Source: an uncultured Bacteroidales bacterium
GTDB lineage: Bacteria > Bacteroidota > Bacteroidia > Bacteroidales > Muribaculaceae
Length of the DNA stretch: 36,969 nucleotides
Assembly (NCBI GenBank): GCA_902792435.1
Contig: CADAZN010000026.1
Span: forward strand, 1 to 36,969
Reading direction: 5' to 3'
Below, one piece after another: positions 1-8,640 of this stretch (within the stretch, counting starts at the first letter, position 1; every line of letters begins with the position of its first letter). The notes under the pieces were generated by a model. That model was not told the DNA's origin, ran no database searches, and saw nothing but the letters and a program-made list of their open reading frames with translations. Both the position numbers and the translations under genes were made by a program.

Positions 1-18
1 GTTTAAACTTTAATCAAA

Positions 19-843
19 TTACTTCTTTCTTCTTTCAATAATGTACTTAGAAGATGCCTTCTTAGGAGCACGGGTCTTCAATCCCTTAGCATAGATACCT
101 GTGCGAGAGCGTGGGTGTCCACCTGACTGGCGTCCTTCACCACCACCCATTGGGTGATCAACAGGGTTCATAACAACACCACGGTTGTGAGGACGACGTC
201 CGAGCCAGCGAGAGCGTCCGGCTTTACCCGACTGCTCGAGAGCGTGGTCGCTGTTGCCAACGACACCAACTGTAGCGCGGCAAGCTGCAAGAATCTTGCG
301 AGTCTCACCCGAAGGTAATTTGATAATTGCGTAGGTACCCTCACGTGAAGTGAGCTGAGCGAAGGTACCGGCACTTCGAGCAATGCGTGCTCCCTGACCA
401 GGGCGCATCTCGATGTTGTGAATTAAAGTACCAACAGGAATGTTACTTAGTGGAAGCGCGTTTCCCACTTCGGGGGCCACGTTCTCACCGCTTTCTACTG
501 TAGCGCCAACTTCAAGTCCGTTGGGTGCAATAATGTAAGCTTTGTAGCCATCTACATAGTAAAGCAGCGCAATGCGAGCCGAACGGTTAGGATCGTACTC
601 AATCGACTTTACTCGAGCTGGCACACCGTCTTTGTTTCTCTTGAAGTCGATGATACGATAGCGACGCTTGTGACCTCCACCACGGTAATAAGAGGTGCGA
701 TGGCCTTCATTGTTGCGTCCGCCTGTCTTGCGCAATCCGACTGTAAGAGACTTTTCTGGTGTAGTGCTTGTGATGTTGTCAAATACACCAATAATCTTGT
801 GTCTTTGCCCCGGTGTTGTGGGCTTCAATTTTCTTACTGCCAT
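19..843 (-). CDS. rplB: 50S ribosomal protein L2
   Basis: Core protein of the large ribosomal subunit, next to the peptidyl-transferase centre. The 274-residue product has the normal family length, starts [14 protein letters not shown] and carries the conserved C-terminal block [13 protein letters not shown] followed by the basic tail [14 protein letters not shown]. It lies 8 bases after rplW in the same minus-strand operon, in the usual S10-operon order rplC-rplD-rplW-rplB. The next expected gene, rpsS, would lie beyond the left edge of the window. Nothing unusual in the sequence. Confidence 0.98.
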   Translation of the reverse strand: MAVRKLKPTTPGQRHKIIGVFDNITSTTPEKSLTVGLRKTGGRNNEGHRTSYYRGGGHKRRYRIIDFKRNKDGVPARVKSIEYDPNRSARIALLYYVDGYKAYIIAPNGLEVGATVESGENVAPEVGNALPLSNIPVGTLIHNIEMRPGQGARIARSAGTFAQLTSREGTYAIIKLPSGETRKILAACRATVGVVGNSDHALEQSGKAGRSRWLGRRPHNRGVVMNPVDHPMGGGEGRQSGGHPRSRTGIYAKGLKTRAPKKASSKYIIERRKK

Positions 844-851
844 TTTATTAA

Positions 852-1142
852 TTATAAGTTGCTATAGAAATCAATAGTTTGTCCTTCGGCAAGAGTAACG
901 ATAGCTTTCTTGAAAGCAGCAGTAGCACCACGCTGAATACCGGTGCGAGTGTAGCGCTGTTTCTTCTTGCCGTCATAGTTCATAGTCTTAATCTCAACCA
1001 CCTTAACATCGTAGAGCTCCTCGATCAAGTCGCGGATCTGATACTTGTTAGCCTCGGGAGATACCTTGAACGAAAAACGGTTGTTTTTCTCGCTGATGGC
1101 GTTAGCCTTTTCTGAAACGATAGGAATAATTTGAATATCCAT
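852..1142 (-). CDS. rplW: 50S ribosomal protein L23
   Basis: Large-subunit protein at the exit of the nascent-chain tunnel, where trigger factor and SRP dock. The 96-residue product contains the family core [19 protein letters not shown] and [18 protein letters not shown] followed by a basic loop. It sits between rplD (26-base gap) and rplB (8-base gap), the standard S10-operon position, so it is almost certainly cotranscribed with them. Confidence 0.97.
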   Translation of the reverse strand: MDIQIIPIVSEKANAISEKNNRFSFKVSPEANKYQIRDLIEELYDVKVVEIKTMNYDGKKKQRYTRTGIQRGATAAFKKAIVTLAEGQTIDFYSNL

Positions 1143-1168
1143 TGTGTTTATATCTCTCCTTAAGATGA

Positions 1169-1792
1169 TTAAAATTGGTTCATAGTGTCAATACTGCTCT
1201 CAGTAACGATCATAGCGCGGTTGTCGAGCACGCGGTAAGTGTTGAGCTCACGAGCTGTGCAAACCGAAGCACGCTCTACGTTGCGAACCGAGAGGTATAC
1301 GTTCTTGTTCATGTCGTTGAGAACGAGCATCACCTTCTTTCCTTCAACCTTGAGAGCCTTGGTCATTTCAACAAAAGCCTTAGTCTTTGGAGCGTCGAAG
1401 TTGAAATCCTCAACAACGATAATCTGATTGTTCTGAGCCTTGAAAGTGAGAGCCGAGCGGCGTGCGAGGTCTTTCACCTTCTTGTTGAGCTTAGTGTAGT
1501 AGTTGCGTGGACGTGGACCAAAAACGCGGCCACCACCATGGAACAAAGGAGACTTAATGTCGCCGTGACGAGCACCGCCGCCACCTTTCTGACGACCGAG
1601 CTTCTTGGTCGAACCCATGATCTCGCTTCTTTCCTTTGACTTGTGAGTGCCCTGACGCTGGTTGCCCAGATACTGCTTCACACTCAGGTAAACGGCGTGC
1701 TCGTTAGGTTCGGGGATAGCAAAAACCTCGTCGTTAAGAGTCACCTTCTTACCTGTATCTTGTCCGTTAATGTTATATACTGCAAGTTCCAT
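1169..1792 (-). CDS. rplD: 50S ribosomal protein L4
   Basis: Large-subunit assembly protein with a long loop that lines the exit tunnel. The 207-residue product shows the loop sequence [20 protein letters not shown] and the following [20 protein letters not shown] motif typical of L4. It starts three bases after the rplC stop codon, so the two are probably translationally coupled. In other bacteria L4 can repress its own S10 operon; I see no obvious evidence for or against that here. Confidence 0.97.
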   Translation of the reverse strand: MELAVYNINGQDTGKKVTLNDEVFAIPEPNEHAVYLSVKQYLGNQRQGTHKSKERSEIMGSTKKLGRQKGGGGARHGDIKSPLFHGGGRVFGPRPRNYYTKLNKKVKDLARRSALTFKAQNNQIIVVEDFNFDAPKTKAFVEMTKALKVEGKKVMLVLNDMNKNVYLSVRNVERASVCTARELNTYRVLDNRAMIVTESSIDTMNQF

Positions 1793-1795
1793 AGT

Positions 1796-2413
1796 TTACT
1801 TCATGATTGAGATGATTGAACCTTTACTACCTGGAACCGATCCTTTCACGATGAGAAGATTGTTCTCAGGCAAAATCTTGATGATCTCGAGATTTTGAAC
1901 AGTAACTCTTTCGTTACCCATTTGTCCGGCCATACGCATGCCCTTGAAAACTTTAGCTGGGTAAGAGCAGGCACCAATAGAACCTGGTGCGCGGAAGCGG
2001 TCGTCCTGACCGTGTGTCTTTTGGCCTACACCTCCGAAGCCGTGGCGCTTAACCACACCCTGGAAACCTTTACCTTTTGAGGTGCCGATGACGTCAACAT
2101 AGTGGTCATCGTTGAAGAACTCGACGGTGAAGATATCACCCATCTTGTGCTCACCTACAAAACCTTTGAACTCGGCCAAGTGTCTTTGTGGATTCACTCC
2201 GGCTTTCTTGAAGTGACCAGCCTCGGGCTTAGTTGTGTGCTTGTCCTTCTTCTCGATGTAACCAAGCTGCAACGCGTCGTAGCCGTCTTTCTCAATTGTT
2301 TTCACCTGAGTAACTACACAAGGACCTACTTCGATAACAGTGCACGGTACATTCTTACCGTCGGCACTGAAAACGGATGTCATTCCGATTTTCTTTCCTA
2401 ATAATCCTGGCAT
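1796..2413 (-). CDS. rplC: 50S ribosomal protein L3
   Basis: Early-assembly protein of the large subunit. The 205-residue product begins [15 protein letters not shown] and contains the diagnostic segment [19 protein letters not shown], which reaches toward the peptidyl-transferase centre (the glutamine methylated in E. coli lies in this region). It follows rpsJ after about 68 bases and is followed three bases later by rplD. Confidence 0.98.
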   Translation of the reverse strand: MPGLLGKKIGMTSVFSADGKNVPCTVIEVGPCVVTQVKTIEKDGYDALQLGYIEKKDKHTTKPEAGHFKKAGVNPQRHLAEFKGFVGEHKMGDIFTVEFFNDDHYVDVIGTSKGKGFQGVVKRHGFGGVGQKTHGQDDRFRAPGSIGACSYPAKVFKGMRMAGQMGNERVTVQNLEIIKILPENNLLIVKGSVPGSKGSIISIMK

Positions 2414-2481
2414 TTCTCTTTAAATTTTAAAAAATTACTTACTAATCTTGTTAAGTTAATAAAACTGCGGTGTGACTGTCA

Positions 2482-2787
2482 TTACACCTTGATTTCCACT
2501 TCCACGCCACTTGGCAACTCAAGTTTCATCAATGCATCAACGGTTTTGGCAGTTGAGCTGTAGATGTCGATGAGGCGCTTGTAAGCGCTTAATTGGAACT
2601 GCTCGCGCGACTTCTTGTTGACGAAGGTTGAGCGGTTAACAGTGAAGATGCGCTTGTGAGTGGGCAGGGGGATAGGACCGCTAACCACGGCGCCAGTGCT
2701 CTTAACTGTTCTGACAATCTTCTCGGCCGACTTATCAACCAAGTTGTGATCGTAAGATTTTAGTTTAATTCTAATTTTTTGGCTCAT
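2482..2787 (-). CDS. rpsJ: 30S ribosomal protein S10
   Basis: Small-subunit protein (also NusE, the partner of NusB/NusG in antitermination). The 101-residue product reads [18 protein letters not shown] and has the conserved [14 protein letters not shown] block. It lies only 20 bases after fusA, showing that the str and S10 operons are joined here with no tuf gene between them, as is common in Bacteroidota. Confidence 0.98.
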   Translation of the reverse strand: MSQKIRIKLKSYDHNLVDKSAEKIVRTVKSTGAVVSGPIPLPTHKRIFTVNRSTFVNKKSREQFQLSAYKRLIDIYSSTAKTVDALMKLELPSGVEVEIKV

Positions 2788-2807
2788 ATTTGTTTAATAA
2801 AATAAAG

Positions 2808-4931
2808 TTATTTCAGTAAATCTACTCTTCCTCCCATTTGAGTGAGCACCTTTTGAGCTATTGCTGTGCTCACCTGTGCGAAGTGAGAGAACGACATAGT
2901 GGAAGTTGCGCGACCCGATGTGATTGTTCTCAAAGCAGTGACATATCCGAACATTTCGGCCAGCGGAGCTGTTGCCTTCACGATGCGGCAGCCAGTACGG
3001 CTAGTCTCCATACCGAGAACTTGTCCGCGTCGCTTGTTCAGGTCGCCAATCACATCACCCATGCTCTCCTCGGGAGTCACCACCTCAACTTTCATGATGG
3101 GCTCAAGAAGAACGGGGTTGGCCTGTGCGCAAGCCTTCCTGAAAGCTTGAATAGCGCATATCTCAAACGAAAGCTGGTCGCTATCGACAGGATGGTAGCT
3201 ACCGTCAATCACGGTAACCTTGAGGCGCTCGACGGGATAGTTAGCCAGCACACCATTCTTCATGGCAGTGACAAATCCCTTCTGGATTGCAGGCAGATAT
3301 TCCTTAGGAATGTTTCCGCCCTTAACTTCGTCGATGAACTGGAGTGAACCCTCGAAGTCATCGTCGGCAGGCTCAATGCGGCAGACGATGTCGGCAAACT
3401 TGCCACGACCACCAGTCTGCTTCTTGAACACCTCACGCAGCTCTACAGCCTTGGTGATTGCCTCCTTGTAGGCCACCTGTGGCAGACCCTGGTTGCATTC
3501 CACCTTGAACTCACGGCGCAGACGGTCGATGATGATATCGAGGTGAAGCTCACCCATACCGCGGATGATGGTTTGACCGGTCTCGTCGTTGGTCTCCACT
3601 TGGAAGGTGGGGTCCTCCTCGGCGAGTTTCTGCAAACCCACGCCCAGACGGTCGAGGTCGTTCTGAGTCTTAGGCTCCACAGCGATGCCGATTACTGGCT
3701 CGGGGAAGTCCATAGCCTCAAGCACGATGGGGCGACGCTCATCGCACAAGGTGTCGCCTGTGCGCACGTCCTTGAATCCCACACCGGCGCCAATGTCGCC
3801 ACAGCCTATAGTCTCCATTGGGTTCTGGTGATTGCTGTGCATTTGGAAGAGTCGCGAGATGCGCTCTTTCTTGCCAGAACGAGAGTTGAAGACGTAGCTG
3901 CCAGCGTCGATCTGACCCGAGTAAACACGGAAGAACACGAGTCGTCCCACATAGGGGTCGGTAGCAATCTTGAACACGAGGGCGCACATGGGCTCCTCAA
4001 AGAGGGGCTTGCGTGACTCTTCCTTCTCGGGATCGTCGATTGCATGGCCGGTCACCTCGCTAGCATCGCTGGGGCTTGGCAGATAGGCGCACACTGCGTC
4101 GAGGAGAGGCTGAACGCCTTTGTTCTTGAACGAGCTACCGCACAGCATTGGCACGATTTCCATCTGCAATGTGGCGTTGCGCAGCGCGTTCTTAATCTCC
4201 TGCTCAGTGATAGCCTCGGGGTCGTCGAAGTACTTAGCCATGAGGTCGTCGTCAAACTCGGCGATTTTCTCCAGCATCTCATCACGATACTGCTGGCACT
4301 CGTCAAGCATGTCGGCTGGAATGTCCTCTACCGAGTACTCGGCGCCCATTGTCTCGTCATGCCAGTACAGGGCCTTCATCCTAACAAGGTCAACCACACC
4401 CTTGAAATGCTCCTCGGCTCCGATAGGAAGCTCGATTGGGCATGGGTTTGCACCCAGCACGTCGTGCAGCTGTCGCGCTACCTCGAGGTAGTTGGCACCA
4501 GCGCGGTCCATCTTGTTGACGTAGGCAATGCGTGGCACGTTGTACTTGTCGGCCTGGCGCCACACTGTCTCGCTTTGAGGCTCAACGCCTCCCACTGCAC
4601 AGAAAGTGGCGATAGCTCCATCAAGCACTCGGAGCGAACGCTCCACCTCAACGGTGAAGTCAACGTGTCCTGGAGTGTCGATCAGGTTGATCTTGTACTT
4701 CTTGTCATCATAGTTCCAGAAAGCTGTTGTAGCGGCCGAAGTGATGGTGATGCCACGCTCCTGTTCCTGAACCATCCAGTCCATAGTAGCGGCACCATCA
4801 TGCACCTCACCAATCTTGTGGGTGAGTCCGGTGTAGTACAATATGCGCTCTGAAGTAGTGGTCTTACCGGCATCAATGTGAGCCATGATACCGATATTAC
4901 GTGTCATCTTCAGGTTTTCGTCAGCTTTCAT
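2808..4931 (-). CDS. fusA: Elongation factor G
   Basis: Translational GTPase that drives ribosomal translocation and, with RRF, ribosome recycling. The 707-residue product is full length. GTP-binding motifs are visible: P-loop AHIDAGKTT near residue 20, switch-[10 protein letters not shown] near residue 87 and NKMDRAGA near residue 140. Domain IV and V sequences follow ([29 protein letters not shown]). It sits between rpsG and rpsJ in the minus-strand operon. Many Bacteroidota carry a second EF-G paralogue elsewhere; this copy is the ribosomal-operon one. Confidence 0.98.
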   Translation of the reverse strand: MKADENLKMTRNIGIMAHIDAGKTTTSERILYYTGLTHKIGEVHDGAATMDWMVQEQERGITITSAATTAFWNYDDKKYKINLIDTPGHVDFTVEVERSLRVLDGAIATFCAVGGVEPQSETVWRQADKYNVPRIAYVNKMDRAGANYLEVARQLHDVLGANPCPIELPIGAEEHFKGVVDLVRMKALYWHDETMGAEYSVEDIPADMLDECQQYRDEMLEKIAEFDDDLMAKYFDDPEAITEQEIKNALRNATLQMEIVPMLCGSSFKNKGVQPLLDAVCAYLPSPSDASEVTGHAIDDPEKEESRKPLFEEPMCALVFKIATDPYVGRLVFFRVYSGQIDAGSYVFNSRSGKKERISRLFQMHSNHQNPMETIGCGDIGAGVGFKDVRTGDTLCDERRPIVLEAMDFPEPVIGIAVEPKTQNDLDRLGVGLQKLAEEDPTFQVETNDETGQTIIRGMGELHLDIIIDRLRREFKVECNQGLPQVAYKEAITKAVELREVFKKQTGGRGKFADIVCRIEPADDDFEGSLQFIDEVKGGNIPKEYLPAIQKGFVTAMKNGVLANYPVERLKVTVIDGSYHPVDSDQLSFEICAIQAFRKACAQANPVLLEPIMKVEVVTPEESMGDVIGDLNKRRGQVLGMETSRTGCRIVKATAPLAEMFGYVTALRTITSGRATSTMSFSHFAQVSTAIAQKVLTQMGGRVDLLK

Positions 4932-4956
4932 CTCTATATCTTCCTGTTTCCTTTAA

Positions 4957-5433
4957 TCAAAATCTGAAATGAGCGAATGCACGGTTAGCCTCGGCCATGC
5001 GGTGCATGTCCTCTTTGCGCTTGAAAGCGCCACCCTGCTCATTGTAAGCATCCATGATTTCAGCAGCGAGCTTGTCGGCCATAGTCTTGCCACCGCGCTT
5101 GCGTGCATAGTTAATCATATTCTTCATCGAAATTGATTCCTTGCGATCGGGGCGAATCTCAGTAGGAACCTGGAATGTAGCGCCACCGATACGGCGAGAT
5201 TTAACCTCCACTTGTGGAGTAATCTTCTCGAGGGCCTCTTTCCAAATCTCGAGAGGGGCCTTCTCTTCGTTCTTCATCTTGCCACCCACGAGGTCGAGGG
5301 CGCTGTAGAAGATGCGGTAAGAAGTGTTCTTCTTACCATCCAACATAAGGTGATTGACGAATTTCGAAACTCGTACGTCACCGAACTTAGGATCGGGCAA
5401 AATGATCCTTTTCTTTGGCTTAGCCTTTCTCAT
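4957..5433 (-). CDS. rpsG: 30S ribosomal protein S7
   Basis: Small-subunit head assembly protein that binds the 3' domain of 16S rRNA. The frame is open up to 5517, but the conserved protein begins at the internal ATG at 5433 ([15 protein letters not shown]), giving 158 residues, the usual length in this group. The 28 residues further upstream are not S7-like. The start is preceded by an A/U-rich stretch rather than a Shine-Dalgarno sequence, normal for Bacteroidota. A 166-base gap separates it from rpsL; this spacer includes an imperfect 15-bp direct repeat (about 5510-5545). In E. coli the rpsL-rpsG spacer is the target of S7 autoregulation; a similar role here is only inference. Confidence 0.96.
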   Translation of the reverse strand: MRKAKPKKRIILPDPKFGDVRVSKFVNHLMLDGKKNTSYRIFYSALDLVGGKMKNEEKAPLEIWKEALEKITPQVEVKSRRIGGATFQVPTEIRPDRKESISMKNMINYARKRGGKTMADKLAAEIMDAYNEQGGAFKRKEDMHRMAEANRAFAHFRF

Positions 5434-5599
5434 TTTTTTAAAAAATTGTAGTTTTTGTCCGCTTGGTTGTTTGCTTCTTTGTTCTTCAACGGCCGACTCT
5501 TCGGTCCATTTACTCAACCCAAATTAACTCAATCCAAATAATCAAAAACTAAGTTTAAAAATTTTGTTTGATTTTGTAGTAAAAAATTGGTCACTGTGA

Positions 5600-5983
5600 T
5601 TACTTCTTAGCAGCCTTTGGACGCTTGGCGCCGTATTTAGAGCGACGCTGAGTGCGGCCTGCTACGCCAGCGGTGTCGAGTGTACCGCGCACGATGTGAT
5701 AACGTACACCGGGGAGATCCTTAACACGTCCGCCGCGCACCATCACGATAGAGTGCTCCTGCAGGTTGTGTCCCTCTCCGGGGATGTAAGAGTTGACCTC
5801 TTTACCGTTAGTTAGTCTCACACGTGCTACCTTACGCATAGCCGAGTTTGGCTTCTTGGGGGTGGTGGTGTAAACACGCACGCACACGCCACGACGCTGT
5901 GGGCAAGAATCCAAAGCAGGCGACTTGCTGGTACTCTCCAGTGAAGTGCGACCTTTTCTTACTAATTGCTGAATTGTTGGCAT
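5600..5983 (-). CDS. rpsL: 30S ribosomal protein S12
   Basis: Decoding-centre protein of the small subunit and first gene of the operon. The 127-residue product contains the hallmark segments [20 protein letters not shown] and [14 protein letters not shown]. The lysines in TPKKPN and GRVKDLPG, which are the usual sites of streptomycin-resistance changes, are the wild-type residues. A strong promoter lies about 150 bases upstream (6131-6161), leaving a structured leader. Confidence 0.98.
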   Translation of the reverse strand: MPTIQQLVRKGRTSLESTSKSPALDSCPQRRGVCVRVYTTTPKKPNSAMRKVARVRLTNGKEVNSYIPGEGHNLQEHSIVMVRGGRVKDLPGVRYHIVRGTLDTAGVAGRTQRRSKYGAKRPKAAKK

Positions 5984-6030
5984 CTTAGTTCTGTTTTACT
6001 TTGTGTTTAAAAAAATTATTGTTACTTAGT

Positions 6031-6094
6031 TTCTAAAATGCCTTTTAGACAATAGCACACTCCTTTTTATCTCTCACTAAATCAGTGATTTAGT
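6031..6094 (-). promoter_or_regulatory. Leader hairpins of the ribosomal operon
   Basis: Between the rpsL promoter and the rpsL start the transcribed strand can form two simple hairpins. One has 9-base arms (ACTAAATCA and TGATTTAGT, 6076-6094) and one has 7-base arms (TCTAAAA and TTTTAGA, about 6034-6051). Neither is followed by a U-tract, so they are not terminators. A role in operon autoregulation is possible but not demonstrated. Confidence 0.45.
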
Positions 6095-6130
6095 CAAAGA
6101 AAAGGGTCGCCTTTTGCCCAAAAAGCGATG

Positions 6131-6161
6131 CAAAGTTACTAACTAAATGTCTAATAACCAA
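6131..6161 (-). promoter_or_regulatory. Promoter of the rpsL-fusA-rplB operon
   Basis: On the minus strand TTG (6159-6161) is followed after 20 bases by TAACTTTG (6131-6138). This is a full match to the Bacteroidota primary sigma consensus. Transcription would begin near 6124, about 140 bases before rpsL. Confidence 0.8.
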
Positions 6162-6210
6162 ATGTTTTTTATCTTGAAACTCTTGAAAATGCCTATTATA
6201 TATATAATGT

Positions 6211-6253
6211 AAACTCCCCGAAACCACCTAACATGGTAGATTTCAGGGAGTTT
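6211..6253 (-). terminator. Hairpin after rfbC, possible terminator
   Basis: Arms AAACTCCCCGAAA (6211-6223) and TTTCAGGGAGTTT (6241-6253) pair with one mismatch around a 17-base loop. The site is 20 bases past the rfbC stop. The following U-tract is weak (TTTACATTATAT on the minus strand), so terminator function is likely but not certain. Confidence 0.5.
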
Positions 6254-6272
6254 GCCGAAATATGTGATTTTA

Positions 6273-6824
6273 CTAAAATTTCAAAGATTTAACATCTTTT
6301 AACCGCGCACCCTTCTTATCCTTTTCACTCAGGAGCATTTCATCGGGTGCAATCACCCAATCGATACCCAAATCGGGATCGTTGAAAGCGATGGTCATCT
6401 CGCTGTGTGGAGCATACACATTGTCAACCTTATACTGGAACTGAGCCACATCGCTCAAGACCACAAAGCCATGGGCGAAGCCACGCGGAATGAACAGCTG
6501 CTCACCTCCGTCGTGAGTGAGCCTCACCGCAACATGGTGCCCATAGGTGGGACTGTCATGACGCAAGTCGAGCGCCACATCGAGCACCTCTCCCATCGAC
6601 ACTCTCACCAGCTTGGCCTGGCTCCACTCCCCTCGTTGCAGGTGAAGGCCACGGAGCACTCCGCGCGAAGAGAACGACTCATTGTCCTGGATAAAGTCGA
6701 CCTTGCCAACATGAGCCTCAAACTCCTGCTGTTTCCATGTCTCGCTGAAGTAGCCACGGCTGTCGCCAAATCGCTGCGGCCTGATGAGCCACACGCCCTT
6801 GATATCTAACTCTTGGAATTCCAT
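6273..6824 (-). CDS. rfbC: dTDP-4-dehydrorhamnose 3,5-epimerase
   Basis: Cupin-fold epimerase converting dTDP-4-keto-6-deoxyglucose to the L-rhamnose precursor, for surface polysaccharide synthesis in the cytoplasm. The 183-residue product has the family length. It shows SSRGVLRGLHLQ with the catalytic histidine, the jelly-roll strand KLVRVSMGEVLDVALDLR, the motif FIPRGFAHGFVVLSD, and YKVDNVYAPHSE with the active-site tyrosine region. The other dTDP-rhamnose genes (rfbA, rfbB, rfbD) are not in the window, so it stands alone here, divergent from the GlmU-like gene. Confidence 0.95.
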   Translation of the reverse strand: MEFQELDIKGVWLIRPQRFGDSRGYFSETWKQQEFEAHVGKVDFIQDNESFSSRGVLRGLHLQRGEWSQAKLVRVSMGEVLDVALDLRHDSPTYGHHVAVRLTHDGGEQLFIPRGFAHGFVVLSDVAQFQYKVDNVYAPHSEMTIAFNDPDLGIDWVIAPDEMLLSEKDKKGARLKDVKSLKF

Positions 6825-6939
6825 TGATATATTCTTTTTTTGGGTTAAGAGTGGCCACTAATCACATGCCACTTACACCTTATATTATATATAGGCCACA
6901 AAATTAGCAAAAAAAATTCGTTTATAATGAAAAATCCAC

Positions 6940-6947
6940 TACTTTTG
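6940..6947 (+). promoter_or_regulatory. -7 element upstream of the GlmU-like gene
   Basis: TACTTTTG matches the Bacteroidota -7 consensus 63 bases before the ATG at 7010. A perfect 14-bp palindrome ATTATATATATAAT (6996-7009) abuts the start codon, and an identical copy is at 6195-6208 beyond rfbC. Confidence 0.65.
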
Positions 6948-7009
6948 CACTCTGAAAACAAAAAAACAACCTAGCGCTCACTAGAGCCACACCTTATTAT
7001 ATATATAAT

Positions 7010-8197
7010 ATGAGCAACATTATCTTCTTTGACGACAACGAGGTGCGCAAAAACTTGCTCCCACTCACCTACACTCGCCCCACAGCAATGCTGCGATGCG
7101 GCATCACAACTATTGCCAGCAAGTGGAAAGCAGCAATTGGCAACGAAGGAATGACCTACTCGTTCCTCACAGTGCCCTACCTCAAGGCAAAGTTCCCCCT
7201 GATAGCACGACGAGCCAACCTGATGATTGCCGGACATGTGCTGCCTAATCCCGAACTGGTGCAGCAAGTGCTGGCGCTCAAGAGCGGTGAAGCGCTGATG
7301 CTTGGCGAGGAACTGATAGCCTTCCGTGGTGCAGCACGTGACTTTGACAACAAGCATTTCTCAAAAATCGTGCACCCAACAGTTGTCCCCATCGCTCTGC
7401 ATTACCCCTACGACATCTTTGAGCAGAATGGCAAGGCCATGGAACTTGATTTCGAGCGGCTCACAGCAAGACGCAAGTCGCAGCACATATCCGACACTTG
7501 CACGGTGATTGGTGACAAAAAGAAGATTTTTATTGAGAAGGGCGCAAAGGTTGAAGGCGCTATGCTCAACACCAACGACGGCCCCATCTACATCGGTGCC
7601 GACGCCGAGGTGATGGAAGGCAGCTGCATCAGGGCTCCATTTGCCGCATGCCGACACGCTGTGGTGAAAATGGGGGCTAAAGTGTATGGTGCTACGACAT
7701 TCGGCCCATACTGCAAGGTTGGCGGCGAAGTTGCCAACGTAGTGTTCCAAGGCTACAGCAACAAGGCCCACGACGGATTCCTGGGCAACGCGGTGATTGG
7801 CGAGTGGTGCAACATTGGCGGTGGCACAACTGCGTCAAATCTCAAGAACGACTATAGCGAAGTGAAACTCTGGAACTATGCGAGCAAGCGTTTCCTGCGC
7901 ACCGGCAGGCAGTTCTGCGGCCTTATAATGGGCGACCACTGCAAGACGGGTGTGAACTGCATGATCAACACCGGAACAGTGATGGGCGTGGGCGTCAACC
8001 TGCACGGAGCGGGCTTCCCAAGACCTTTTGTGGGCTCTTTCCACGAAGGCAGCGATAATGCAGGATTCAAAAATGTGAAGCTCGAGGCGTTCTTCTCAAC
8101 AGCCGAACGTGTAATGTCGCGCCGCGGCATCGAGCTCACCGAAGCCGACCGCACCATCTACGAGGCTATATATAACATCCGAGATAAATACAAGTAA
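7010..8197 (+). CDS. GlmU-like sugar nucleotidyltransferase/acetyltransferase
   Basis: The 395-residue product matches the two-domain GlmU-family proteins that Bacteroidota use in place of classical GlmU (UDP-GlcNAc synthesis from glucosamine-1-phosphate). This assignment is by family resemblance. The N-terminal half starts SNIIFFDDNEVRKNLLPLTY with TRPTAML, the signature of this subgroup, and lacks the classic LAAGKGTRM motif. Residues from about 165 onward form a left-handed beta-helix of hexapeptide repeats (GAKVEGAML, GADAEVMEG, GAKVYGATT, GEWCNIGGGTTASN, GDHCKTGVN), typical of an acetyltransferase. The precise substrate cannot be read from sequence. The gene is monocistronic; its stop codon lies inside the first repeat unit of the four-helix-bundle cassette. 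Confidence 0.85.
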   Translation: MSNIIFFDDNEVRKNLLPLTYTRPTAMLRCGITTIASKWKAAIGNEGMTYSFLTVPYLKAKFPLIARRANLMIAGHVLPNPELVQQVLALKSGEALMLGEELIAFRGAARDFDNKHFSKIVHPTVVPIALHYPYDIFEQNGKAMELDFERLTARRKSQHISDTCTVIGDKKKIFIEKGAKVEGAMLNTNDGPIYIGADAEVMEGSCIRAPFAACRHAVVKMGAKVYGATTFGPYCKVGGEVANVVFQGYSNKAHDGFLGNAVIGEWCNIGGGTTASNLKNDYSEVKLWNYASKRFLRTGRQFCGLIMGDHCKTGVNCMINTGTVMGVGVNLHGAGFPRPFVGSFHEGSDNAGFKNVKLEAFFSTAERVMSRRGIELTEADRTIYEAIYNIRDKYK

Positions 8198-8219
8198 GAA
8201 GTAACAAGTAAGAAGGAAA
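8192..8219. repeat. Left 14-bp tandem repeat arm of the four-helix-bundle cassette
   Basis: Two tandem 14-bp units, AAGTAAGAAGTAAC then AAGTAAGAAGGAAA, begin at the stop codon of the GlmU-like gene. The same unit occurs in inverse orientation at 8610-8637 on the other side of the 119-residue gene. Confidence 0.8.
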
Positions 8220-8228
8220 TAATAGAAT

Positions 8229-8588
8229 TTAGTAATTGCCATCTTTTATGGTTTTGATTATTGATGACAAGATTAAAATCAATTCGGAACAGTCTTTTCT
8301 TAAAGATTCATGCATATTTCCTGAGATATAATCGCCATAAAATAATACCTCAATCCAGTATAAAGTCTCATTTGCCTCTTTAAGGGCAATTGAGATTTTA
8401 TGTTTAAAATCGATTCTGCTTTCTGAAAACACCGATTCGGCAATATTTGCCCCAATTGATGTGCCACTACGCAGCACTTGCCTTCTTATGTCCTCAATAT
8501 TCTTGTCGTCAAGAAACTGATATAGCTTTATTATTCTATTGGCAAATTTTCTCGATTTAATGATTTTGATGTCATCCTCCATAACCAA
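8229..8588 (-). CDS. Four-helix-bundle protein (23S rRNA IVS-protein family)
   Basis: Small 119-residue protein of the family once named for ORFs in 23S rRNA intervening sequences and related to the Avd accessory protein of diversity-generating retroelements. Family features are visible: KSRKFANRIIKLYQFL, the central RRQVLRSGTSIGANIAESV, and LKEANETLYWIEVL. The predicted structure is all-helical and cytosolic, and the molecular role of free-standing members is unknown. It is wedged between two convergent genes, is AT-richer than both, and is bracketed by inverted 14-bp purine-rich repeats, suggesting an inserted cassette. No reverse transcriptase or rRNA gene is nearby. Confidence 0.9.
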   Translation of the reverse strand: MVMEDDIKIIKSRKFANRIIKLYQFLDDKNIEDIRRQVLRSGTSIGANIAESVFSESRIDFKHKISIALKEANETLYWIEVLFYGDYISGNMHESLRKDCSELILILSSIIKTIKDGNY

Positions 8589-8609
8589 ATGATTAACATT
8601 TATTTCTTT

Positions 8610-8637
8610 CTTACTTCCTACTTCTTCCTTCCTACTT
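8610..8637. repeat. Right 14-bp tandem repeat arm of the four-helix-bundle cassette
   Basis: Read on the minus strand: AAGTAGGAAGGAAG then AAGTAGGAAGTAAG, degenerate copies of the unit at 8192-8219 but inverted. The array ends 3 bases before the stop codon of the patatin-like gene (8641). Confidence 0.8.
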
Positions 8638-8640
8638 AAT

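Noticed and set aside
4044-4853. 269-codon open frame on the plus strand opposite fusA
   Set aside because: It is antisense to the highly conserved EF-G gene, has no family resemblance, and is explained by fusA codon bias.
5434-5517. Upstream extension of rpsG giving a 186-residue S7
   Set aside because: Family members in this group begin at MRKAKPKKR; the extra residues are not S7-like.
8229-8588. Diversity-generating retroelement around the four-helix-bundle gene
   Set aside because: No reverse transcriptase, template repeat or variable repeat is visible nearby.
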